The notes below the pieces were generated by a model. The model had not been told where the DNA came from. It saw only the letters and a program-made list of their open reading frames with translations, and did no database searches. From an uncultured Clostridium sp. (lineage in GTDB: Bacteria > Bacillota > Clostridia > TANB77 > CAG-508): DNA of 7,071 nt. Below are positions 1 through 4,905 of this stretch, one piece after another. A program made the translations under genes and the position numbers. Within the stretch, counting starts at the first letter, position 1. The number at the start of each line of letters is the position of its first letter. Location: the NCBI GenBank assembly GCA_947568605.1, contig CANOPV010000043.1:1-7071 (forward strand), given 5' to 3'.

Positions 1-590
1 CTAAAAAAGTTGTTGGAAGAAAAATGTATGGTGGACAAAATACACATATTCCATTAAAACTTGCTATGGCAGGGGTAATGCCAGTTATATTTGCCTCATC
101 ATTTATGACATTCCCAGCAATGATATTACAAATATTTATTTCAGATATAGCAACGCAAACTGGATTTTGGGCAGGAATATATAAATTTTCAATCGCTACA
201 TCATCAGCAAATGTACCAATTGGATATTCGATTACAAACGCAATAGTTTATTTATTACTTATAGTAGGATTTACATTTTTCTATACTTATGCTACATTTA
301 ATCCAGCAGAAGTATCAAATAACATTAAAAGAAATGGTGGATTTATACCAGGAATTAGAGCAGGAAAACCTACAACAGATTATTTATCATCAATTATAGG
401 TAAATTAACTTGGTTTGGAGGACTTTTCTTGGCAGTAATAGCAATATTACCAATGTTATTAAGATTTACAGACCTAAACTTAACATTTGGTGGAACATCA
501 ATATTAATCGTTGTTGGTGTTGCATTAGAAACAGTACAACAATTAGAGTCTCAATTGGTTATGAGACACTACAAAGGTTTCCTTGAATAA
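1..590 (+). CDS. secY: Protein translocase subunit SecY, C-terminal part (5' end outside window)
   Basis: SecY is the channel-forming membrane subunit of the SecYEG translocon, which passes unfolded preproteins from SecA or the ribosome across or into the cytoplasmic membrane. The frame is open from the first full codon at position 3 and reads KKVVGRKMYGGQNTHIPLK before the Met at 24, so that Met is internal and the gene starts upstream. About 195 codons are present, roughly the last 45% of a normal 420-440 residue SecY: the segment leading into TM7 (LKLAMAGVMPVIFASS), and hydrophobic stretches matching TM8-TM10. The large cytosolic loop carries NPAEVSNNIKRNGGFIPGIR, which matches the conserved C5 loop whose GIR arginine (R357 in E. 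coli) matters for SecA-driven translocation. The end, MRHYKGFLE, is a normal SecY tail, so the 3' end is intact. The stop codon abuts a palindromic repeat; adk follows after an unusually long gap. Confidence 0.97.
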   Translation, partial: KKVVGRKMYGGQNTHIPLKLAMAGVMPVIFASSFMTFPAMILQIFISDIATQTGFWAGIYKFSIATSSANVPIGYSITNAIVYLLLIVGFTFFYTYATFNPAEVSNNIKRNGGFIPGIRAGKPTTDYLSSIIGKLTWFGGLFLAVIAILPMLLRFTDLNLTFGGTSILIVVGVALETVQQLESQLVMRHYKGFLE

Positions 591-712
591 TTTGAAAAAT
601 AATCAGCATCTTGCGTCGTTAAAATTTAGGTAAAAAATCCTCGACGTACATCAGTACGCCTCCGGTTTTTTACTAAATTTTGCCTAGCAATATACTAATT
701 CTTTTTCAAATT
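589..712. repeat. Imperfect palindromic repeat, copy A (~124 bp)
   Basis: The outer arms are exact inverted repeats: AATTTGAAAAA (589-599) against TTTTTCAAATT (702-712). Inside, AAAATTTAGGTAAAAAATCC pairs imperfectly with GGTTTTTTACTAAATTTT, and the centre is GTAC-ATCA-GTAC near 647-657. The whole unit could fold into one long hairpin in RNA or single-stranded DNA. It starts within the secY stop codon. Its right half recurs 131 bp further on in copy B: AGTACGCCTCCGG at 653 and AGTACGCTTCCGG at 784; GCCTAGC at 682 and 813; AATTCTTTT at 697 and 828. It has no coding capacity. It resembles a MITE-like or REP-like dispersed repeat; I do not recognise the family. Confidence 0.8.
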
Positions 713-718
713 ACGGAG

Positions 719-843
719 AATTTGTGAAATAATCATGATTTGGAGTTGTTGTTCATCAAAAGAAAATCCGTTAGAGTACACAAAGTACGCTTCCGGTATT
801 TCTTTTTCGAACGCCTAGCCAAATAATAATTCTTTTCCAAATT
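719..843. repeat. Imperfect palindromic repeat, copy B (~125 bp)
   Basis: This is a second, diverged copy of the preceding palindrome in the same orientation. The arms AATTTG (719-724) and CAAATT (838-843) are inverted; TGATTTGGAGTTGTTGTTC pairs imperfectly with GAACGCCTAGCCAAATAA, and the centre is GTAC-ACAA-AGTAC. The junctions after A and B are alike: CAAATTACGGAGAATTTG (708-724) and CAAATTACGAAAGATTTG (838-855). This indicates a tandem array with a period of about 131 bp rather than two independent insertions. The right halves of A and B are better conserved than the left halves. Confidence 0.78.
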
Positions 844-849
844 ACGAAA

Positions 850-1030
850 GATTTGAGAAATACCAAATTAATTATAAATTTAGAAGGGTTTAATTCGGAA
901 AACATAACGGGTATTCCTGACCGATTAAACCCCTACAAATTGATAAAGATTTGATTGTAGGGGCGTAATCGGTTAAATAGACCCGTAAGGAATACCGAAT
1001 TACGCCCTTTGTATAGATTTTTCTAAAATC
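850..1030. repeat. Possible third palindrome copy, split by the REP pair
   Basis: GATTTGAGAAAT at 850-861 lies exactly where a third unit should begin (131 bp after copy B) and matches the start of B (AATTTGTGAAAT). ATTTTTCTAAAATC at 1017-1030 reads, on the other strand, GATTTTAGAAAAAT, a plausible matching right end. Between them lies the REP pair at 884-1009 and little else. The simplest reading is a third copy that lost its middle to, or was interrupted by, the REP pair. The right-end match is short and AT-rich, so this is tentative. Confidence 0.35.
884..1009. repeat. Inverted pair of REP-like hairpins (BIME-like)
   Basis: There are two hairpins in inverted orientation. Hairpin 1: GGGTTTAATTCGG (886-898) with CCGATTAAACCC (921-932). 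Hairpin 2: GGGCGTAATCGG (961-972) with CCGAATTACGCCC (995-1007). Each stem has a one-base bulge at the same place. Hairpin 2 is preceded by GTAG (957-960); hairpin 1, read on the minus strand, is likewise preceded by GTAG (CTAC at 933-936 on the plus strand). The spacer itself pairs: CTACAA (933-938) with TTGTAG (955-960). The two stems differ by compensatory changes (TT/AA against CG/CG) that keep pairing. The same hairpin flanks the RAYT gene at 6551-7030; the string TGTAGGGGCGTAATCGGT is identical in both places. A GTAG foot plus bulged hairpin is the known architecture of REPs acted on by RAYT transposases. Confidence 0.87.
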
Positions 1031-1103
1031 AAAAAACATATAATTTTTTTAATTATTATAAAAAAATGTAATAATTAAAAAAGTTATAAAGGAGTTGTAT
1101 TTT

Positions 1104-1766
1104 ATGATAATAATTATGTTAGGAGCACCAGGAACAGGAAAAGGAACAGTTGCATCAATGCTAGCAGAAAATTTAGATATACCACAAATATCAACAGGAG
1201 ATATATTTAGAAAGGCAATAAGTGAAAAAACAGAATTAGGAATAGAAGCAGATAAATATATATCACAAGGAAATTTAGTCCCAGATGAACTTACTATAAA
1301 AATAGTAGAAGAAAAATTAAAAGAAGAAGACACAAAAAATGGAGCCATATTAGACGGATTTCCAAGAACAGAAAATCAAGCAAAAGCATTAGAAAAATTT
1401 TTAGAAAGTCAAAATAAAAAAGTAGATATAGCAATAAATTTAACAACCGAAGAAGAAGAAATAATTGAAAGAATAGTAAATAGAAGAGTATGTTTAAATC
1501 AAGAATGTAAAGCAGTATATAACACTACATTATCACCATCAAAAGTAGAAGGAATTTGTGATAAATGCGGTGGAACATTAGTACAAAGAAAAGACGATAA
1601 TGAAGAAACAATAAGAAAGAGATTAAATACTTATTATGCAACATCAGAACCAATAATAGATTTTTATAAAGAAAAAAATGTTTTATATCCAGCAGAAGTA
1701 AGTAAAAAAGTAAATAAAATGGGAAAAGATGTAGCAGAAGATTTAATTAAAATGCTAAAAAAATAA
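1104..1766 (+). CDS. adk: Adenylate kinase, zinc-binding LID form
   Basis: Adenylate kinase catalyses AMP + ATP <-> 2 ADP in the cytoplasm. The start is ATG at 1104, 9 nt after AAAGGAG (1088-1094), giving 220 residues; an in-frame TTG at 1095 touches the Shine-Dalgarno sequence and is not credible. Seen: P-loop GAPGTGKGT (7-15), the AMP-site segment STGDIFR (30-36), DGFPRT (84-89), and the basic LID residues R123, R127 and R128. The LID has four cysteines (C130, C135, C152, C155), as in zinc-stabilised Gram-positive enzymes, but the first pair is C-x4-C (CLNQEC) rather than the usual C-x2-C. Length is slightly above the usual 214-217, fitting a two-residue insertion there. The secY-adk-map order is the standard Bacillota arrangement, but here the gene is separated from both neighbours by repeat-filled gaps. 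A TATAAT-like box lies at 1039-1044 without a good -35 element. Confidence 0.97.
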   Translation: MIIIMLGAPGTGKGTVASMLAENLDIPQISTGDIFRKAISEKTELGIEADKYISQGNLVPDELTIKIVEEKLKEEDTKNGAILDGFPRTENQAKALEKFLESQNKKVDIAINLTTEEEEIIERIVNRRVCLNQECKAVYNTTLSPSKVEGICDKCGGTLVQRKDDNEETIRKRLNTYYATSEPIIDFYKEKNVLYPAEVSKKVNKMGKDVAEDLIKMLKK

Positions 1767-1773
1767 GCATATA

Positions 1774-2040
1774 TTAGTTAACTATTTGCAATTCTTCGCT
1801 AAAATATTTAAAAATATGCTTTTGGCTCCAATCGCTACTCTTTGCTTCGGCAAGTATATATTTTTTCCCATTTCGCGTCTTCCCACTGATGCTGTAACGA
1901 TACTTCGTATCTAACAGCATTCGAGTGTCCCCTTAGGACGCTCAGCCAAAGAAAAAAATATATATATCGCCTCACGCTAAGCGAAGTTGTCGCACGCAAA
2001 AGCAATTTTTAAATACATTTTAGCTCGAATTACAGTTTAG
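1774..2040. repeat. Large imperfect palindrome (~265 bp) filling the adk-map gap
   Basis: The element is symmetric about position 1905. The central hairpin is ATGCTGTAACGATAC (1889-1903), loop TTC, and GTATCTAACAGCAT (1907-1920). Further out, TATATATTTTTTC (about 1855-1867) faces GAAAAAAATATATATA (1951-1966), and GCTAAAAT-ATTTAAAAAT (1798-1814) faces ATTTTTAAATACATTTTAGC (2005-2024). Small side hairpins are visible, such as TTGC-TTCG-GCAA near 1843-1854. It is richer in G+C than the neighbouring genes and has no ORF of note. Its sequence differs from the palindromes at 589-843, so it looks like another family of MITE-like element. In the transcript it would form one very long stem between two essential genes. 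I do not recognise the family. Confidence 0.82.
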
Positions 2041-2056
2041 AAAAGGAAATAATAAA

Positions 2057-2827
2057 ATGATAGAAATTAAATCTAAAAGAGAAATTGAACTTATGAAAGA
2101 GGCTTGTAAAATTGCAGCATTAACACATAAAGCAATTGAAGAAGCAATAAAACCAGGAATATCAACATTTGAATTAGATAGAATAGCAGAAGAAACCATA
2201 AGAAAAAATGGAGCAATCCCAGCAGAAAAGGGATACCCAAGCGGAAGAAAAGGAGTAATAGACTTTCCAGCATCAATATGTGTTTCAATAAATGATGAAG
2301 TTATACACGGAATACCATCAAAAAATATAATATTAAAACAAGGAGACCTAGTTAGTGTTGATTTAGTAGCATATAAAGATGGATTTAATGGAGATATGGC
2401 AAGAACTTATATTGTTGGGACAACTAGTAAAGAAAATGAAAGATTAGTAGAAATTACAAGACAAGCCTTTTTTGAAGGAATAAAATTCGCAAAAAAAGGA
2501 AACAGAATAGGGGATGTTTGTCACGCAATCGGAGAATTTGTTCAAAAAAATGGTTATAGTGTTGTAAAAGAATTTCAAGGACACGGAATAGGTAGACAAA
2601 TGCACGAAGATCCAGGAATACCAAACTATGGAAAAGCAGGAAAAGGAGTAAAACTAGAAACTGGTATGACACTTGCAGTAGAACCTATGGTAATAATGGG
2701 AAAACCAAATATTTTAGAATTAGATGATGGATGGACAATAGTAACAGAAGATGGTACAAATTCAGCACATTATGAAAATACAATTTTAATTACAGAAAAA
2801 GATGCAGAGATATTGACAAAAATATAA
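2057..2827 (+). CDS. map: Methionine aminopeptidase, type I
   Basis: Map removes the initiator methionine from nascent proteins after deformylation. The product is 256 residues, typical for the bacterial type Ia enzyme (about 250-265). The ATG follows AAAAGGA (2041-2047) at 9 nt. All five metal ligands of the pita-bread fold are present: D102 (SVDLVAYKDGF), D113 (NGDMART), H176 (GHGIG), E209 (AVEP) and E240 (HYENT). The substrate-binding histidines are H84 (EVIHGIP) and H183 (MHEDP). Between KGY and FPASIC there is an extra segment, PSGRKGVID (residues 61-69), where most family members have only one or two residues. There is no N-terminal zinc finger, so it is not a type Ic enzyme. It lies after the palindromic gap and ends 55 bp before infA; its last codons contain the -35 box of the next promoter. 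The small KOW-domain (L14e-like) gene often found between map and infA in Bacillota is absent. Confidence 0.97.
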   Translation: MIEIKSKREIELMKEACKIAALTHKAIEEAIKPGISTFELDRIAEETIRKNGAIPAEKGYPSGRKGVIDFPASICVSINDEVIHGIPSKNIILKQGDLVSVDLVAYKDGFNGDMARTYIVGTTSKENERLVEITRQAFFEGIKFAKKGNRIGDVCHAIGEFVQKNGYSVVKEFQGHGIGRQMHEDPGIPNYGKAGKGVKLETGMTLAVEPMVIMGKPNILELDDGWTIVTEDGTNSAHYENTILITEKDAEILTKI

Positions 2828-2841
2828 AAGTGATATATAAT
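2813..2841 (+). promoter_or_regulatory. Consensus housekeeping (sigma-A type) promoter before infA
   Basis: TTGACA (2813-2818) and TATAAT (2836-2841) are exact consensus hexamers separated by the optimal 17 bp. The -35 box lies in the last codons of map and the -10 just after its stop. Transcription would start near 2848-2850, giving a 5' leader of about 35 nt before infA that contains its AAGGAGG site. Chance TATAAT boxes are common in AT-rich DNA, but an exact TTGACA at exactly 17 bp is not. I infer that infA-rpmJ-rpsM-rpsK-rpsD-rpoA-rplQ can be transcribed independently of secY-adk-map. Confidence 0.8.
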
Positions 2842-2868
2842 ATAAAGGCTAATTGATTTTGAAAATTT

Positions 2869-2885
2869 AAGGAGGAGTTAAATTG
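2869..2885 (+). promoter_or_regulatory. Ribosome binding site fixing a TTG start for infA
   Basis: AAGGAGG (2869-2875) is followed after 7 nt by TTG (2883-2885). The next codons read AKEDIIEVEG, the invariant beginning of IF1, and the nearest downstream ATG would remove most of the OB fold. The TTG is therefore the start. Confidence 0.88.
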
Positions 2886-3101
2886 GCAAAAGAAGACATA
2901 ATTGAAGTTGAAGGAACAGTAGTAGAAACTCTACCAAATACCAACTTTAAAGTAGAACTTGAAAATGGTCATCAAATATTGGCTCATATTTCAGGTAAAC
3001 TTAGAATGAACTATATAAAAATCTTACCAGGTGATAAAGTAAAAGTAGAACTTTCACCTTATGACTTAACAAAAGGTAGAATTATATGGAGAGCAAAATA
3101 G
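2883..3101 (+). CDS. infA: Translation initiation factor IF-1
   Basis: IF1 binds the A site of the 30S subunit and works with IF2 and IF3 in start-site selection. The product is 72 residues, exactly the usual size, and is a single S1-like OB fold: KEDIIEVEGTVVETLPN (N-terminal strands), then FKVELENGHQILAHISGKLR, and the C-terminal LPGDKVKVELSPYDLTKGRI. Conservation is almost end to end. The start is TTG rather than ATG, supported by a strong Shine-Dalgarno sequence 7 nt upstream and by homology from the second residue. The stop is TAG, the only non-TAA stop visible in the window. It is probably the first gene transcribed from the consensus promoter at the end of map, with rpmJ following after 33 nt. 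Confidence 0.97.
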   Translation: MAKEDIIEVEGTVVETLPNTNFKVELENGHQILAHISGKLRMNYIKILPGDKVKVELSPYDLTKGRIIWRAK

Positions 3102-3134
3102 TAATTTTTTATAATAAATGAAGAGGTGAAAAAA

Positions 3135-3248
3135 ATGAAAGTAAGACCATCAGTAAAAAAAATATGCGAAAAATGTAAAGTAATCAAGAGAAAAGGTGTT
3201 ATTAGAGTAATTTGTGAAAACCCAAAACACAAACAAAGACAAGGTTAA
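3135..3248 (+). CDS. rpmJ: Ribosomal protein L36 (bL36), zinc-binding form
   Basis: L36 is the smallest protein of the large ribosomal subunit and binds 23S rRNA. The 37-residue product begins MKVRPSVKKICEKCKVIKRK and ends PKHKQRQG, a full-length match to the family. The zinc ligands are C11, C14, C27 and H32 (C-x2-C-x12-C-x4-H), so it is the C+ form. The ATG lies 6 nt after GAGGTG (3123-3128). Its position between infA and rpsM is the universal one. It is followed by 190 bp of non-coding sequence, whereas the rpmJ-rpsM gap is normally short. Confidence 0.97.
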   Translation: MKVRPSVKKICEKCKVIKRKGVIRVICENPKHKQRQG

Positions 3249-3438
3249 TTTTTTAGATATTAACACTAAAAGGTAGCGGCTGTGAAAATTATATTATATA
3301 TATTTTCATATCCTTTTTGTGTTTATATATATTTTATGCTGGAATGTTTAATGACTATTATTAATTATAATAATACATTTCACATTAATCACGAAGGCAC
3401 ACTAATTAAATAATATTATTTGGAGGTGCAAAGAAAAT
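3249..3438 (+). promoter_or_regulatory. Long structured leader upstream of rpsM (candidate r-protein feedback site)
   Basis: This 190 bp gap has no ORF. Three structures are visible. First, a hairpin: CAC and AAAAGG (3264-3273) pair with CCTTTT and GTG (3312-3321), with inner stem TGAAAAT (3283-3289)/ATTTTCA (3302-3308) and an asymmetric internal loop, TAGCGGCTG, that stands out as G+C-rich. Second, TATTATTA (3356-3363)/TAATAATA (3368-3375). Third, just before rpsM, a palindrome AAATAATATTATTT (3408-3421) flanked by GCAC (3397-3400) and GTGC (3426-3429); the latter overlaps the Shine-Dalgarno sequence GGAGGTG (3422-3428) and could mask it. In E. coli S4 represses its own operon through a pseudoknot at the rpsM start. 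Here rpsD lies in the same operon, so an analogous S4 leader is a reasonable inference but unproven. No convincing promoter was found inside it. Confidence 0.5.
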
Positions 3439-3807
3439 ATGGCTCGTATAGCAGGAGTAGATTTACCTAGAGAAAAAAGAGTAGAAATAGGACTTACATA
3501 CATTTATGGAATAGGTGTTGCTAGTTCTAATAAGATACTTAAAAAAGCTGGAATTAATCCAGATACAAGAATTAAAGATTTAACAGACGAACAAGTAAAT
3601 AGCATCAGAAAAGTTATTGATGAAGAGTACAAAGTAGAAGGAGACCTAAGAAGAGAAGTAGCACTTAATATAAAAAGACTTACTGAAATCGGATGTTATA
3701 GAGGTTTAAGACATAGAAGAGGACTACCTGTAAGAGGACAAAGAACAAAAACTAATGCTCGTACAAGAAAAGGTCCTAGAAAAATAGTTAGTAAAAGTAA
3801 AAAATAA
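3439..3807 (+). CDS. rpsM: Ribosomal protein S13 (uS13)
   Basis: S13 sits in the head of the 30S subunit, forms intersubunit bridges with L5, and its basic tail reaches the P-site tRNA. The 122-residue product has the family length. Seen: N-terminal MARIAGVDLPREKRVEIGL; YIYGIG (21-26) at the start of the helix-two-turn-helix region; and the signature RGLRHRRGLPVRGQRT (88-103) followed by the lysine- and arginine-rich tail ending KIVSKSKK. ATG 3439 lies 10 nt after GGAGGTG. It is the first gene of the rpsM-rpsK-rpsD-rpoA-rplQ block and follows the long structured leader. The rpsK binding site overlaps its stop codon (TAAGGAGG). Confidence 0.98.
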   Translation: MARIAGVDLPREKRVEIGLTYIYGIGVASSNKILKKAGINPDTRIKDLTDEQVNSIRKVIDEEYKVEGDLRREVALNIKRLTEIGCYRGLRHRRGLPVRGQRTKTNARTRKGPRKIVSKSKK

Positions 3808-3823
3808 GGAGGTAAGAAACTAA

Positions 3824-4219
3824 ATGGCTAAACAAAATGTAGCAAAAAAGACACCTAGAAGAAATAGAAAAAACATCGATAAAGGTTCTGCTCATATTCA
3901 TTCTAGTTTTAATAATACAATAGTTACAATTACTGATATTCAAGGAAATGCTATTGCTTGGGCAAGTGCAGGAGAACTTGGATTTAAAGGTTCAAGAAAA
4001 AGTACACCATTTGCTGCGGGTCAAGCAGCAGAAACTGCTGCAAAAGCAGGAATGGAACACGGATTAAAATCAGTTGAAGTATATGTTAAAGGACCAGGTG
4101 CTGGTCGTGAAGCAGCAATTAGAGCACTTCAAACAGCAGGTCTAGAAATTAGTGTTATAAAAGATGTAACACCAATACCACATAATGGTTGTAGACCACC
4201 AAAAAGAAGAAGAGTATAA
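3824..4219 (+). CDS. rpsK: Ribosomal protein S11 (uS11)
   Basis: S11 lies on the platform of the 30S subunit near the E site and contacts the Shine-Dalgarno helix region of 16S rRNA. The product has 131 residues, within the family range. Seen: AHIHSSFNNTIVTITD (23-38), SAGELGFKGSRKSTPFAA (48-65), KGPGAGREAAIRAL (89-102) and the invariant C-terminus DVTPIPHNGCRPPKRRRV. The Asn-Gly pair N121-G122 corresponds to the residue known to become isoaspartate in the E. coli protein. AAGGAGG overlaps the rpsM stop and lies 9 nt before the ATG, so the two genes are probably translationally coupled. rpsD follows after 30 nt. Confidence 0.98.
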   Translation: MAKQNVAKKTPRRNRKNIDKGSAHIHSSFNNTIVTITDIQGNAIAWASAGELGFKGSRKSTPFAAGQAAETAAKAGMEHGLKSVEVYVKGPGAGREAAIRALQTAGLEISVIKDVTPIPHNGCRPPKRRRV

Positions 4220-4249
4220 AAAAATAAATTAGTGAGGTGAAAATTAATA

Positions 4250-4876
4250 ATGGCAAGATATAAAGATGAACAATGTCGTATTTGCCGTAGAGAAGGTCAA
4301 AAATTGTTTTTAAAAGGTTCAAGATGTTATACAGATAAATGTAGTGTTTCAAGAAGAAACTATGCACCAGGACAACACGGACAAAAGAAAACAAAACTTT
4401 CTGAATACGGTACACAATTAAGAGAAAAACAAAAAACAAAATCATTCTACGGAGTAGGAGAAAAACAATTTAGAAAATATTTTGAAATGGCTTCAAATAA
4501 AAAAGGAATTACAGGTGAGAATTTACTTCAAATATTAGAAAGTAGATTAGACAATGTAGTTTATAGATTAGGATATGGAAGTTCAAGACCACAAGCAAGA
4601 CAACTTGTTAACCACGGACACTTTGAAGTAAATGGTAAAAAAGTTGATATAGCATCATACTTAGTAAAACCAGGAGATGTTATAAAAGTTAGAGAATCTA
4701 AAAAAGATTCTGGAATAATAAAAATGAATATAGAGGCAAATAATTCAAGACCAGTACCAGCGTGGCTTGAAAAGGATGCCCAAAATTTAAGTGGTAAAGT
4801 AGTAACATTAGCATCTAGAGAGGATGTTGATATCCCAGTTGAAGAGCATTTAATAGTAGAGCTTTACTCTAAATAA
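4250..4876 (+). CDS. rpsD: Ribosomal protein S4 (uS4), zinc-binding form
   Basis: S4 is a primary 16S rRNA binding protein that nucleates 30S assembly, lines the mRNA entry channel and in several bacteria represses its own operon. The product is 208 residues. The N-terminal domain has four cysteines, C9, C12, C26 and C31 (C-x2-C-x13-C-x4-C), the zinc-binding C+ arrangement known from Thermus. RRNYAPGQHG (35-44) and EKQFRKYFEMA follow. The S4 RNA-binding domain spans roughly 95-160: ESRLDNVVYRLGYGSSRPQA, RQLVNHGHFEVNGKKVDI, and PGDVIKVRE. The C-terminus is conserved (VDIPVEEHLIVELYSK). The ATG is preceded by GAGGTG at about 10 nt. Location between rpsK and rpoA is the clostridial and proteobacterial arrangement, unlike Bacillus, and makes S4 a candidate regulator of the leader before rpsM. 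Confidence 0.98.
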   Translation: MARYKDEQCRICRREGQKLFLKGSRCYTDKCSVSRRNYAPGQHGQKKTKLSEYGTQLREKQKTKSFYGVGEKQFRKYFEMASNKKGITGENLLQILESRLDNVVYRLGYGSSRPQARQLVNHGHFEVNGKKVDIASYLVKPGDVIKVRESKKDSGIIKMNIEANNSRPVPAWLEKDAQNLSGKVVTLASREDVDIPVEEHLIVELYSK

Positions 4877-4905
4877 TAATTGTTATTAAATTTTAGGAGG
4901 TAAAA

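Noticed and set aside
589..843. Palindromes A and B as operon terminators after secY
   Set aside because: Neither stem is followed directly by a T-run on the + strand in the usual position. They are repeat copies, although some transcript ending there cannot be excluded.
589..1010. CRISPR array
   Set aside because: The repeats are long palindromes of about 131 bp period without regular unique spacers or short identical repeats, and no cas gene is present.
1039..1044. TATAAT box upstream of adk as a promoter
   Set aside because: No reasonable -35 hexamer lies 16-18 bp upstream (only GATTTT/ATTTTT-like sequence), and TATAAT is expected by chance in such AT-rich DNA.
1095..1103. Upstream TTG start for adk adding three residues
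   Set aside because: The TTG directly touches AAAGGAG with no spacer; ATG at 1104 has 9 nt spacing and gives the usual Adk N-terminus.
2828..2882. Missing small KOW-domain gene between map and infA
   Set aside because: The gap is only 55 bp and holds a promoter and ribosome binding site. Absence of this gene is common enough across bacteria that it is not notable by itself.
3366..3371. TATAAT inside the rpsM leader as an internal promoter
   Set aside because: It is part of an AT-only hairpin and no -35 element is found at suitable distance.
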